11,124 nt of DNA, from positions 1 to 11,124 of the forward strand of contig CAKTXU010000024.1 in the NCBI GenBank assembly GCA_934630995.1. Direction: 5' to 3'. Positions 1 through 5,748 of the stretch are shown one piece after another (position 1 is the stretch's first letter; every line of letters starts with the position of its first letter). The translations under genes were made by a program, and so were the position numbers. The notes beneath the pieces are model-generated. The model did no database searches. It saw only the letters and a list, made by a program, of their open reading frames with translations, and had not been told where the DNA came from. The DNA comes from an uncultured Eubacteriales bacterium (GTDB taxonomy: Bacteria; Bacillota; Clostridia; Oscillospirales; Acutalibacteraceae).

Positions 1-168
1 TCCACCGGGACGGCGCCTTTCGGCGCTCTTTAACGGGTTTCGCTTTCTCTCTGCGTTGTTTAATTTTCAAGGTCCCCAGCATGGTACTCAACGACCTCTC
101 AGCCCTTGATTTCCCTGCCTTTTTGCCCTCTCCGGCCGGCCGGTCTGCACCTGCCTCCCGAAGAGCGC
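1..168 (-). other. Probable rRNA operon leader RNA (partial, runs off left edge)
   Basis: This is the stretch downstream of the strong minus-strand promoter at 175-203. It has no convincing ORF on the minus strand. On the minus strand it contains ACCTTGAAAATTAAACAAC (plus 62-80 region), which resembles the conserved TTGAAAA-type leader and spacer segments that precede rRNA genes in Firmicutes. It is followed by a GCGCC-GAAA-GGCGC hairpin with a GNRA-type loop (13-17 pairing with 22-26). The rRNA body itself is not in the window, so the assignment is inferred from promoter strength and leader style. A tRNA operon or another strongly expressed RNA is an alternative. The short plus-strand ORFs crossing this area look spurious. 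Confidence 0.5.
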
Positions 169-174
169 TTTGCT

Positions 175-203
175 ATCATATCACCTCATCTTCCCTTTGT
201 CAA
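175..203 (-). promoter_or_regulatory. Strong sigma-A promoter facing left, with UP-like tract
   Basis: Read on the minus strand, TTGACA (198-203) is separated by 17 bases from TATGAT (175-180): a perfect -35 and a one-mismatch -10. Directly upstream (about 204-255) is a run of A- and T-tracts like an UP element. This is the strongest promoter in the window and fits an rRNA-type promoter reading off the left edge. It is divergent from sleB. Confidence 0.8.
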
Positions 204-352
204 CCCCTATTTTTGAAAATATTCGATTTTTTCTATTCTATTTCATTTTTAGGGATGTATTCCTCCACAGCGGCAAATTTTTCCCGGATAAACCTCACAA
301 TGCCGTACAAAATAAATGCATAAAAGCAGCAATTTCATCTGTCAACCCGTTT

Positions 353-359
353 GGGAGGA
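353..359 (+). promoter_or_regulatory. Ribosome binding site of sleB
   Basis: GGGAGGA lies seven bases before the ATG at 366. The TTG at 351 in the same frame overlaps this site and cannot be the start, so the SD fixes the start at 366. Confidence 0.75.
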
Positions 360-365
360 ATCGTC

Positions 366-1097
366 ATGCGACCGCTCACTCTGAATGCACCGGCTATCCG
401 CAGTCCCCGCCGCGTCCTGCAAATTGTCGCCATCGTGGTACTCAACCTCTTCATTATCGCCCTCTTTCCCTCCAACAGCGCGCAGGAAACGCTGTCCAAG
501 CTGGGATCATCGGGCAGCGAGGTAAAGCAAATTCAGACCAAGCTGAAAAATTGGGGCTATTTCAACGATAAAATCGACGGCATCTATGGCCCGAAAACCC
601 AGGCCGCCGTCATCTGGTTCCAAAAGAAAAACGGCCTGACCGCCGACGGCATCGCCGGCCCCGCCACCTTGAAGGCCATGGGGATTTACAGCACCTCCTC
701 AGGCTCCGGAAGCGCCGGCGGCTCCTCCGGTTCGGGTCAATACACGCAAAGCGACTACGCGCTTCTGGCCCGCCTGATTTCCGCAGAGGCGCGAGGAGAG
801 CCCTACTCCGGCCAGGTGGCGGTGGGGGCAGTGGTCCTCAACCGGGTAGAGCACCCTTCCTTCCCGGACACCATCTCGGGCGTTATTTATCAGAACGGCG
901 CTTTCTCCTGTCTTAATGACGGACAGTTCAACCAGCCGGTGGCGGAAAGCGCCTATCGCGCAGCCCAGGACGCTCTCAATGGATTGGATCCCGCCGGCGG
1001 TGCGATTTACTACTACAATCCCAAAACCGCCACCAACAAATGGATTCGTTCCCGCCCGATTATCGCCACGATAGGCCGACATGTATTCTGCATGTAA
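366..1097 (+). CDS. sleB: Spore cortex-lytic enzyme SleB (germination-specific amidase / lytic transglycosylase)
   Basis: The protein has 243 residues. Residues 17-35 form an uncleaved or cleavable hydrophobic export segment after an Arg-rich start. Residues about 43-106 are a PG_binding_1 repeat (KQIQTKLKNWGYF, then DGIYGPKTQAAVIWFQ). A Ser/Gly linker follows (109-124), and residues about 128-243 are a Hydrolase_2/SleB catalytic domain. In that domain SAEARGEPYSGQVAVGAVVLNR carries the catalytic Glu141, and a typical NPK...W...GRHVF end is present. SleB is made in the forespore, exported to the inner spore membrane and cortex, and cleaves muramic-lactam peptidoglycan during germination. The usual partner ypeB is not next to it here. 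The length fits the family. A forespore (sigma-G) promoter is expected, but I could not place one convincingly. A cell-wall hydrolase CwlJ/SleB paralogue is the only realistic alternative. Confidence 0.93.
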   Translation: MRPLTLNAPAIRSPRRVLQIVAIVVLNLFIIALFPSNSAQETLSKLGSSGSEVKQIQTKLKNWGYFNDKIDGIYGPKTQAAVIWFQKKNGLTADGIAGPATLKAMGIYSTSSGSGSAGGSSGSGQYTQSDYALLARLISAEARGEPYSGQVAVGAVVLNRVEHPSFPDTISGVIYQNGAFSCLNDGQFNQPVAESAYRAAQDALNGLDPAGGAIYYYNPKTATNKWIRSRPIIATIGRHVFCM

Positions 1098-1110
1098 ATA
1101 ATCATAGAGC

Positions 1111-1157
1111 AAAAGGAAAAGGACAAGATTGGTCGAATCTCATCCTCTTCCTTTTTT
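1111..1157. terminator. Bidirectional intrinsic terminator between sleB and the convergent small ORF
   Basis: The outer arms AAGGAAAAGGA (1113-1123) and TCCTCTTCCTT (1143-1153) pair with one mismatch. The inner arms AGATT/AATCT (1126-1130 with 1136-1140) enclose a GGTCG loop. A T-run follows on the plus strand, and an A-run at 1111-1114 gives a T-run on the minus strand, so the hairpin can end both converging transcripts. Confidence 0.75.
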
Positions 1158-1169
1158 ATACTTAATAGC

Positions 1170-1370
1170 CTACTCCTTGGTCTTTTTTTCGCCGAGCAGA
1201 AAATACAGGGCAATTATCAGCGAAATGGTGTTCAGAGAGATAACCAAACAAGGAAGCATGGATTCACTCAGAACAACGTTGCGGAATACCAAATAACTTA
1301 TCCAATCGAGTCCCAATGATATAGGATAGGAAAGAATGCTGAGAACGATGCTTGGAATCAGTTTTTTCAT
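1170..1370 (-). CDS. Hypothetical small membrane protein (66 aa)
   Basis: I do not recognise this gene. The 66-residue product begins MKKLIPSIVLSIL and has two predicted membrane helices, about residues 5-29 and 38-59, followed by a charged GEKKTKE end. It starts with ATG at 1370. AGGAG at 1384-1388 lies about 13 bases upstream, somewhat far for a ribosome binding site. Base composition is clearly more AT-rich than the surrounding genes, suggesting a recent or poorly conserved gene. It converges on sleB and shares its terminator. The hydrophobic pattern, a plausible SD and a terminator downstream support a real gene, but a chance ORF is not excluded. Confidence 0.5.
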   Translation of the reverse strand: MKKLIPSIVLSILSYPISLGLDWISYLVFRNVVLSESMLPCLVISLNTISLIIALYFLLGEKKTKE

Positions 1371-1653
1371 AATTCAATTGGCACTCCTAACAATTTGATG
1401 TTGTAAATCATCTTAATACGCTTGAATCATGCAGCGTCCAAAACTTTCCGGAGCATTTTGCGTGAAACTCTATATACGCCAAAAAGCTGATTGTAGATTC
1501 TCAACTAAACCATCCCGGAATTGTGACAATAATTTTTAACAAAATAACATTTTAGCCGTCAAATGTCAATAACTGAAAACATGCGCTTTTATGATTTATA
1601 GTCGAGTTATATTGATTATCGTTTGTCTATACGCTCCCGCGTCCAGGTACTAC
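1371..1653. other. AT-rich intergenic region without a gene
   Basis: About 280 bases of low-GC sequence lie between the divergent small membrane ORF and the terminator of the next minus-strand gene. It holds AT-tracts (1528-1555) and a small perfect dyad TTGTGACAA (1521-1529). A weak possible minus-strand promoter for the small ORF is present (-35 TTGGAC at 1436-1441, 17-base spacer, -10 TATTAA at 1413-1418). A plus-strand ORF beginning at 1591 runs straight through the following terminator and lacks an SD; I do not consider it a gene. Confidence 0.4.
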
Positions 1654-1696
1654 AAAGGGGCCGTCCCGCGTTGGTTCGCCGGAGACGGCCCCTTTT
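1654..1696 (-). terminator. Intrinsic terminator of the Tic20-like membrane protein gene
   Basis: AAAGGGGCCGTC (1654-1665) pairs perfectly over 12 bases with GACGGCCCCTTT (1684-1695), with an 18-base GC-rich loop. It lies just after the stop of the minus-strand gene ending at 1707. The T-tract is short (TTT on the minus strand), but the stem is very stable. Confidence 0.75.
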
Positions 1697-1706
1697 ACAG
1701 CATATC

Positions 1707-2255
1707 CTATTGCTTGGGCGGCTCTTGTGTCTGGGCAGGGGGCTGTTGGATTTGCTGGGCAGGCTGTACCGGTGCCTGGGGCTGTGCGTAATTCGGATAC
1801 GTGCCGGCAGGCTGATTCGCCTGATTGTAAGACGCCGGAGGCGCCTGGGTGTATACCCTCTGTTCCACAAGGCCATAGGCCCGGTTGGCCAGCTTGGAAA
1901 GCAGAGGCACGCCGGCGTCCTGCCCTTTCGCCACCTTGAAGAGGGAGACAATGACGATAATGAGCACCAGCAGAGACACCAGACTTGTAATCGCGCCAAA
2001 AATCACGCCAAAGACGGTCCCGATGATCGGAATCCGCTGGAAGACGTTGAGAATATCGAGGATCCGGCCCACGATGGACGCAAAAATCGAGAGGAAGAAG
2101 GCTTGCATGGCCTGTCTGGTCAGCCATTCGTTCTTCTCCGCCACAATCACGAAGCCCAGCAGGAGGCCGCACAGCAGGATCTGGCCCAGAAACGCCAGAA
2201 TGAACGCCAGCACGGCATAAAACCACAGATAAATACCGAATCTTCCTTTTTCCAT
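1707..2255 (-). CDS. Tic20/DUF4870-like multi-spanning membrane protein with Pro/Gln-rich tail
   Basis: The protein has 182 residues. Three hydrophobic blocks (about 10-38, 50-70 and 74-106) form a small helical bundle. Next is a short conserved-looking segment, KVAKGQDAGVPLLSKLA (107-123), placed where Tic20/DUF4870 proteins carry their post-helix 'aikaakGk..kvP' motif. Residues about 134-182 form a Pro/Gln/Ala/Tyr-rich low-complexity tail. The start is ATG at 2255, with GGAGGG at 2263-2268 seven bases away. The function of these proteins in bacteria is unknown. The gene is monocistronic, with its own consensus-like promoter and terminator, and lies downstream of the GH13 gene on the same strand. 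The family assignment is from overall pattern only; that it is an integral membrane protein is much more certain. Confidence 0.72.
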   Translation of the reverse strand: MEKGRFGIYLWFYAVLAFILAFLGQILLCGLLLGFVIVAEKNEWLTRQAMQAFFLSIFASIVGRILDILNVFQRIPIIGTVFGVIFGAITSLVSLLVLIIVIVSLFKVAKGQDAGVPLLSKLANRAYGLVEQRVYTQAPPASYNQANQPAGTYPNYAQPQAPVQPAQQIQQPPAQTQEPPKQ

Positions 2256-2305
2256 GACAAATCCCTCCGATTATGTAGGACAGCGGTCATCCGCTTATAC
2301 TGTTG

Positions 2306-2334
2306 ATTATAATCCGGACCGCTGCAATTTTCAA
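2306..2334 (-). promoter_or_regulatory. Promoter of the Tic20-like membrane protein gene
   Basis: On the minus strand, TTGAAA (2329-2334), a 17-base spacer and TATAAT (2306-2311) form an almost perfect sigma-A promoter about 50 bases before the start at 2255. A small perfect hairpin (GGATTT/AAATCC with a CCAA loop, 2336-2351) abuts the -35 and may be an operator or weak terminator of the upstream gene. Confidence 0.75.
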
Positions 2335-2409
2335 TGGATTTCCAAAAATCCCCTATGCTGAAAACCAATTTTGTCTTTGAAATCTTTATATCGGCCGGGA
2401 AGCTCTGTT

Positions 2410-4281
2410 TCAGCCCTCTCCGTTGTCCACCAGCATCGCGCATTCCAGAGGCGGGAGGCGAAGCAGCGTCCCCTCCGTCCACCCGCCGCCCAGGTTGACC
2501 GTCCGGCCGCGCCAATCGTCGGGGAGAGACAGCACACCTTGCTCCTCGCCGCGGTTGACGGCGCAGAGCAGACGGGACCCGTCCCCGTATCGCTCGAAGC
2601 CCACCACATTTCCCTGCGCGGAGAGAGGGCGGAACCCGCCTTCCCGCAGAGCGGGGCAGATATGCCGCAGCCGTCCCAGACGATGGTACCAGGTGAGCAG
2701 CGTCTTGTCCTCCGTCCCCCAGGGATAGCAGCCCCGGTTGAAGGGATCCCGGTAGCCCTCCGTTCCCGCCTCGTCCCCATAATAAATACAGGGCACGCCG
2801 GGCAGACAATATTGAAGAGCTGTGGCCAGACGGAGCAGACGCAGGCCCCGCTCCCTTTGCGCGGGGGAGAGCCTCTGAGCGGCCTGCCATTCCCGTTCCC
2901 GGCCTCCCGCCGGCTCACCGGCCAGAGCAGTCAAGGCCCGTGGGGTGTCGTGGGTGCCGATATGATTCATTAGCAGCCGCAGCGCCGGAGGCGGATAATG
3001 TTCCACAATATCCATGACCCGGTTGATGAAACCCTGTCCGCCGCCATCCCGGAGGAAATCCAGAATCGCGTTATAAAAGGGATAATTCATCACACTATCC
3101 AGCTGACGGCCCAGCAGATACCGCCGGCGATGGCCATAGCTCTCCTTGGTGCTGGCATCCTCCCACACCTCACCCAAAATCAAGCCGTCGGGCTTCTCGG
3201 CCTTGACGGCCTGCCGCAGACGGTCTAGAAATTCGTCCGGCAGCTCATCGGCGACATCCAGCCGCCAGCCGGATGCGCCGTCCCTCAGCCAGCGCCGGAC
3301 GACGCCCTTCTCCCCATTGATGAATTCCATAAAGCCGGGATTGTGCTTATCCACCTCGGGCAGGGTAACGAAACCCCACCAACCCGCGTATTCCTGGGGC
3401 CAGCGGGTGAAGCGATACCAGCCCGACCAAGGGGAGGACAGGGATTGATAGGCCCCCTGTCCTCCGGGATACCGTCCCTCCCGGTTAAAATAGACGCTGA
3501 CCGCGCCGGTATGGCTGAACACCCCGTCCAGAATGACCCGGATACCCAGCTCTGCGGCGGTGCGGGTCAGAGACCGGAAATCCTCCTCCGTCCCCAGCAG
3601 GGGGTCAATGGCCGTGTAGTCCGCCGTGTCGTAACGATGGTTGGAATGGGCCTCAAAAATCGGATTGAGGTACAGGCAGGTGACACCCAGCTCGGCCAGA
3701 CGGTCCAGACGGCTCTCGATGCCTTTGAGATCTCCCTGGAAATAGTCGTTATTGCGGATTTCACCCATTTCATCCGGCCGCCAGACGGGCTGCGCGCCCC
3801 AATCCTCCCGGAGAATCCGGTCGGCCGGCACCTTGGCCTTCCGCTCTCCTGAGCGGGCAAAACGGTCGGGAAAAATCTGATACATAATTCCCCCAGCCAG
3901 CCAATCGGGCGTCTCATAGGCCGGGTCATAGCAAGTGAGCTGCCACATGTCCCCGGGCCAGGGGGACAGTTCCGCCGTCCCGTCGGGCAGCCGGACAAGA
4001 AAGCGGACACCCGCCCTGGTATCCATTTCAAAGGCGTAAAACTGGAGAGAGGGTTCCTCCGGGGTATAGTGGCAATCCCACCATTCCCTGTCCGCCCCCT
4101 CCATACCGGCCCAGAACATATCGTCCCGGCGCAATGTCCCTCCATCGGGCAAAATCCGCAGGCGGCAGCCGGTGCAGCCCAGCTCCCGGGGCAGGCAGAC
4201 GCGAAAAAAAACGGCGGCGCCCGCCCTGACGGCGCCGAAGGGGGAACGGTATCTCTCATCTCTTGAATCGAACAGCTTCAA
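2410..4281 (-). CDS. Cytoplasmic GH13 alpha-amylase family hydrolase (neopullulanase / maltogenic amylase-like)
   Basis: The protein has 623 residues. An N-terminal beta-sandwich-like region (about 1-120) precedes a TIM-barrel catalytic domain that opens with YQIFPDRF (134-141). Visible GH13 regions are region I LDGVFSH (251-257), region V LPEVDKHNP (307-315), region II GWRLDVAD with nucleophile Asp342, region III GEVWED with acid/base Glu371, and region IV NHIGTHD with transition-state stabiliser Asp445. A C-terminal beta domain (about 560-623) ends the protein. There is no signal peptide or membrane anchor, so it probably degrades imported maltodextrins or stored glucan inside the cell. It lacks the YNWGYDP motif of type I pullulanase, and its layout fits the neopullulanase/cyclomaltodextrinase group; exact substrate cannot be read. 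The start is TTG at 4281, with AAGGAG nine bases upstream; no ATG fits as well. No glucan transport genes lie beside it. Confidence 0.9.
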   Translation of the reverse strand: MKLFDSRDERYRSPFGAVRAGAAVFFRVCLPRELGCTGCRLRILPDGGTLRRDDMFWAGMEGADREWWDCHYTPEEPSLQFYAFEMDTRAGVRFLVRLPDGTAELSPWPGDMWQLTCYDPAYETPDWLAGGIMYQIFPDRFARSGERKAKVPADRILREDWGAQPVWRPDEMGEIRNNDYFQGDLKGIESRLDRLAELGVTCLYLNPIFEAHSNHRYDTADYTAIDPLLGTEEDFRSLTRTAAELGIRVILDGVFSHTGAVSVYFNREGRYPGGQGAYQSLSSPWSGWYRFTRWPQEYAGWWGFVTLPEVDKHNPGFMEFINGEKGVVRRWLRDGASGWRLDVADELPDEFLDRLRQAVKAEKPDGLILGEVWEDASTKESYGHRRRYLLGRQLDSVMNYPFYNAILDFLRDGGGQGFINRVMDIVEHYPPPALRLLMNHIGTHDTPRALTALAGEPAGGREREWQAAQRLSPAQRERGLRLLRLATALQYCLPGVPCIYYGDEAGTEGYRDPFNRGCYPWGTEDKTLLTWYHRLGRLRHICPALREGGFRPLSAQGNVVGFERYGDGSRLLCAVNRGEEQGVLSLPDDWRGRTVNLGGGWTEGTLLRLPPLECAMLVDNGEG

Positions 4282-4290
4282 AATCTCTGG

Positions 4291-4296
4291 CTCCTT
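4291..4296 (-). promoter_or_regulatory. Ribosome binding site deciding the TTG start of the GH13 gene
   Basis: On the minus strand AAGGAG is followed by a nine-base spacer and TTG at 4281. This SD is the reason for choosing the rare start codon. Confidence 0.7.
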
Positions 4297-4364
4297 TAAA
4301 CGCCCGGCGGCATTCGTTCGTCAGCCGGGCCAACTCTGTTTCCAGTATACCCCGCACGGCTTTT

Positions 4365-4393
4365 ATTATCGCACGAATCCGCCCGCCGGGCAA
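4365..4393 (-). promoter_or_regulatory. Probable promoter of the GH13 gene
   Basis: On the minus strand, TTGCCC (4388-4393), a 17-base spacer and GATAAT (4365-4370) lie about 85 bases before the TTG start. The -10 has one mismatch and the -35 two. No strong catabolite-response element was seen by eye nearby. Confidence 0.5.
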
Positions 4394-4550
4394 GGAGAAT
4401 GTCCGCGGTTTTTGTCCACCGCCGCGTCCATCCGTGAATTGCGACGCAGAAATGAATTCCCATGTGCTGCACCGCGCATAATAGGCGGGTGCTCAGCCGC
4501 GCTCATAAATCAATATAGATAAGCGCGTTTCTCAATTCTATGCTTTTTTC

Positions 4551-4579
4551 TTGCGTGAAGCGCGGCAGCGCGCTATAAT
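4551..4579 (+). promoter_or_regulatory. Promoter of the Rrf2-family gene
   Basis: TTGCGT (4551-4556), a 17-base spacer and a perfect TATAAT (4574-4579) lie about 50 bases before the start at 4630. The spacer is unusually GC-rich and contains GCGC-GGCAGC-GCGC just before the -10, a possible operator. Confidence 0.7.
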
Positions 4580-4616
4580 AACAGCAAGGCAACCAGCAAG
4601 GGACGTTAAGAAAGGG

Positions 4617-4631
4617 ATGGGCGCTTCCCAT
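4617..4631 (+). promoter_or_regulatory. Small hairpin over the SD and start codon of the Rrf2 gene
   Basis: ATGGG (4617-4621) pairs perfectly with CCCAT (4627-4631) around a CGCTT loop. The 3' arm includes the first two bases of the start codon, and the 5' arm overlaps the end of the AAGGGATGG SD-like sequence. It could dampen initiation; a five-base stem may also be chance. Confidence 0.35.
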
Positions 4632-5067
4632 GAAAATATCCACCAAGGGCCGCTATGGCCTCCGCCTGATGGCGGATTTGGCCGTCCATTACGAGCGGGG
4701 GCTGCTCCCCCTCAAGGAAATCGCGGCCCGTCAGGAGATTTCGGAGAAATATCTGGAGCAGATAATGATGCAGCTCAACCGTTCGGGACTCGTGCGCAGC
4801 GTACGGGGCGCGCAGGGCGGCTATCGGCTGGCCCAGCCCCCGGAGGAGATTACGGTGGGCGCGGTGCTGCGGGTGCTGGAGGGCTCCCTGTCCCCCGTCG
4901 ACTGCATTGCCTGCGAGGCGCCCGGCTGCGATCGGATGGATCAGTGTGTGACCGTCGGCGTCTGGCGGAAGCTGGATGAGGCGGTCCGAGGCGTGGTGGA
5001 TACCATCACCCTGCAGGATCTGCGGGACGAATACAGCCGCCGCAATCCCCCCGACTACTGTATATAG
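4630..5067 (+). CDS. Rrf2-family transcriptional regulator with four clustered cysteines (IscR/CymR-like)
   Basis: The protein has 145 residues. It opens with the family signature MKISTKGRYGLRLMADLA. The winged helix covers about residues 10-70, with recognition helix SEKYLEQIMMQLNRSGLVRS and wing RGAQGGYRLA. Cysteines 92, 95, 100 and 106 (spacing C-x2-C-x4-C-x5-C) lie where IscR-type members bind an iron-sulfur cluster, so it is probably a redox or Fe-S sensor controlling transcription. VWRKLDEA after the last cysteine matches the family's dimerisation helix. It is not followed by iscS/iscU, the usual neighbours of clostridial IscR, so the regulon cannot be inferred from context. The start is ATG at 4630 with a moderate AAGGGATGG SD. 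A CymR-like cysteine-metabolism repressor is less likely given the cysteine cluster. Confidence 0.9.
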   Translation: MKISTKGRYGLRLMADLAVHYERGLLPLKEIAARQEISEKYLEQIMMQLNRSGLVRSVRGAQGGYRLAQPPEEITVGAVLRVLEGSLSPVDCIACEAPGCDRMDQCVTVGVWRKLDEAVRGVVDTITLQDLRDEYSRRNPPDYCI

Positions 5068-5068
5068 T

Positions 5069-5194
5069 GTTCACTGAACGCCGCCGGTTGCAATAGGCAT
5101 TTCGCTTTGAAGGCAAAATTGCCCGTAAAACCTTGCAGCCGAACAATGAAAAACACCTCAAAAACCGCATCACGGCCGTGCTTTTTCATTGTTC
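5069..5194. repeat. Structured intergenic segment with several inverted repeats
   Basis: Between the Rrf2 gene and the HD-domain gene there are nested dyads. GTTCA-C-TGAAC spans 5069-5079. CGGTTGCAA (5085-5093) pairs with TTGCAGCCG (5133-5141) with one G-T wobble. GGCAA-AA-TTGCC spans 5112-5123. A long perfect pair, GAACAATGAAAAA (5141-5153) with TTTTTCATTGTTC (5182-5194), encloses a loop that holds the palindrome CACGGCCGTG (5171-5180), which is followed by CTTTTT. The last part could terminate the Rrf2 transcript, although no single textbook terminator is evident. The amount of pairing suggests a structured RNA or a regulatory region. Confidence 0.55.
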
Positions 5195-5218
5195 AGCGGA
5201 CAATAAACAGTATATAAA
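5189..5218 (+). promoter_or_regulatory. Possible promoter of the HD/ywlE/rimI run
   Basis: TTGTTC (5189-5194), an 18-base spacer and TATAAA (5213-5218) lie about 35 bases before the GTG at 5254. The -35 sits inside the right arm of the long inverted repeat, so structure and promoter overlap. The AT-rich stretch offers alternative -10 boxes. Confidence 0.4.
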
Positions 5219-5240
5219 TAGGTAATATAAATAATGGAAA

Positions 5241-5248
5241 GAAGGGGG
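5241..5248 (+). promoter_or_regulatory. Ribosome binding site deciding the GTG start of the HD gene
   Basis: GAAGGGGG precedes GTG (5254) by five bases. The next in-frame ATG (5296) has no SD. Confidence 0.6.
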
Positions 5249-5253
5249 ACGAC

Positions 5254-5748
5254 GTGAACCCGACTGATACGCTGGCCAATGCCGTTCAGCAGAACATGTC
5301 CGCGGTTGACACCGGTGATACCCGCCGCATTTTCCATTTTCTCAAGGTGCAGTCCCCGGCCCGCTCCATCGGCCTTTCCGAAGGGCTGGCGCCGGAGATC
5401 CAGACAGCCTTGGAATTGGCGGCCGTTCTGCACGACGCCGGTATCCACCGATGTGAGCAGAAATACGGTTCCACAGCGGGACGGTATCAGGAGCTGGAGG
5501 GGTTGGAAATCCCCGGAGAGCTGCGGGACAGGATCCTTTACCTTGTCGGGCATCATCACAGCCTTCAGGAGGTGGACAGACCCGACTACCGGATTCTGCT
5601 GGAGGCGGATTTTCTGGTCAACGGCGCCGTGGAAGAAATGAACGCCGCACAGAAAGCCTCCGCCCGGGAGCATATTTTCCGCACGCAGGCCGGCCTGTTT
5701 TTCCTCAGCGCGCTGTATCCTATGATGGAGGGAGGAAACCCGTCGTGA
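5254..5748 (+). CDS. HD-domain phosphohydrolase
   Basis: The 164-residue protein is a compact HD domain. The first metal His is His28 (RIFHFLKV), the HD pair is His60-Asp61 in AAVLHDAGI, further His ligands are in GHHHSL (100-102), and Asp119 lies in LLEADFLVN. These residues suggest a metal-dependent phosphohydrolase acting on a nucleotide or phosphorylated metabolite in the cytoplasm; the substrate cannot be told from sequence. No fused GAF, RelA or PAS domain is present. It starts with GTG, chosen because of the SD just upstream. Its stop overlaps the start of the next gene by four bases (GTGA), so translation of the two is probably coupled and their roles may be linked. Confidence 0.85.
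   Translation: MNPTDTLANAVQQNMSAVDTGDTRRIFHFLKVQSPARSIGLSEGLAPEIQTALELAAVLHDAGIHRCEQKYGSTAGRYQELEGLEIPGELRDRILYLVGHHHSLQEVDRPDYRILLEADFLVNGAVEEMNAAQKASAREHIFRTQAGLFFLSALYPMMEGGNPS
5727..5736 (+). promoter_or_regulatory. Ribosome binding site of the ywlE-like gene
   Basis: GGAGGGAGGA lies within the end of the HD gene, eight to nine bases before the GTG at 5745, supporting that GTG as the start and a coupled operon. Confidence 0.65.

Noticed and set aside
300..330. Possible sigma-G promoter for sleB (CATAAAA near 316-322)
   Set aside because: The -10 has a mismatch at an important position and no matching -35 at the right distance was found.
1547..1557. ACATTTTAGCC occurs here and again at 7843-7853 upstream of pckG
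   Set aside because: An 11-base match is expected by chance several times in a window of this size, and no gene follows the first copy on that strand.
1591..1791. Plus-strand ORF beginning with hydrophobic residues
   Set aside because: No SD, and the frame runs through the terminator and the end of the minus-strand gene, giving a Trp/Cys/Gly-rich nonsense tail.
1623..2306. Plus-strand ORF of 227 codons across the Tic20-like gene
   Set aside because: Arg-rich shadow that begins before and crosses the terminator hairpin; the opposite strand has a hydrophobic protein with SD, promoter and terminator.
5234..5257. Seven-codon upstream ORF overlapping the GTG start of the HD gene (ATGGAAAGAAGG...TGA)
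   Set aside because: It has no SD of its own, its body is the SD of the HD gene, and so short a frame arises easily by chance.
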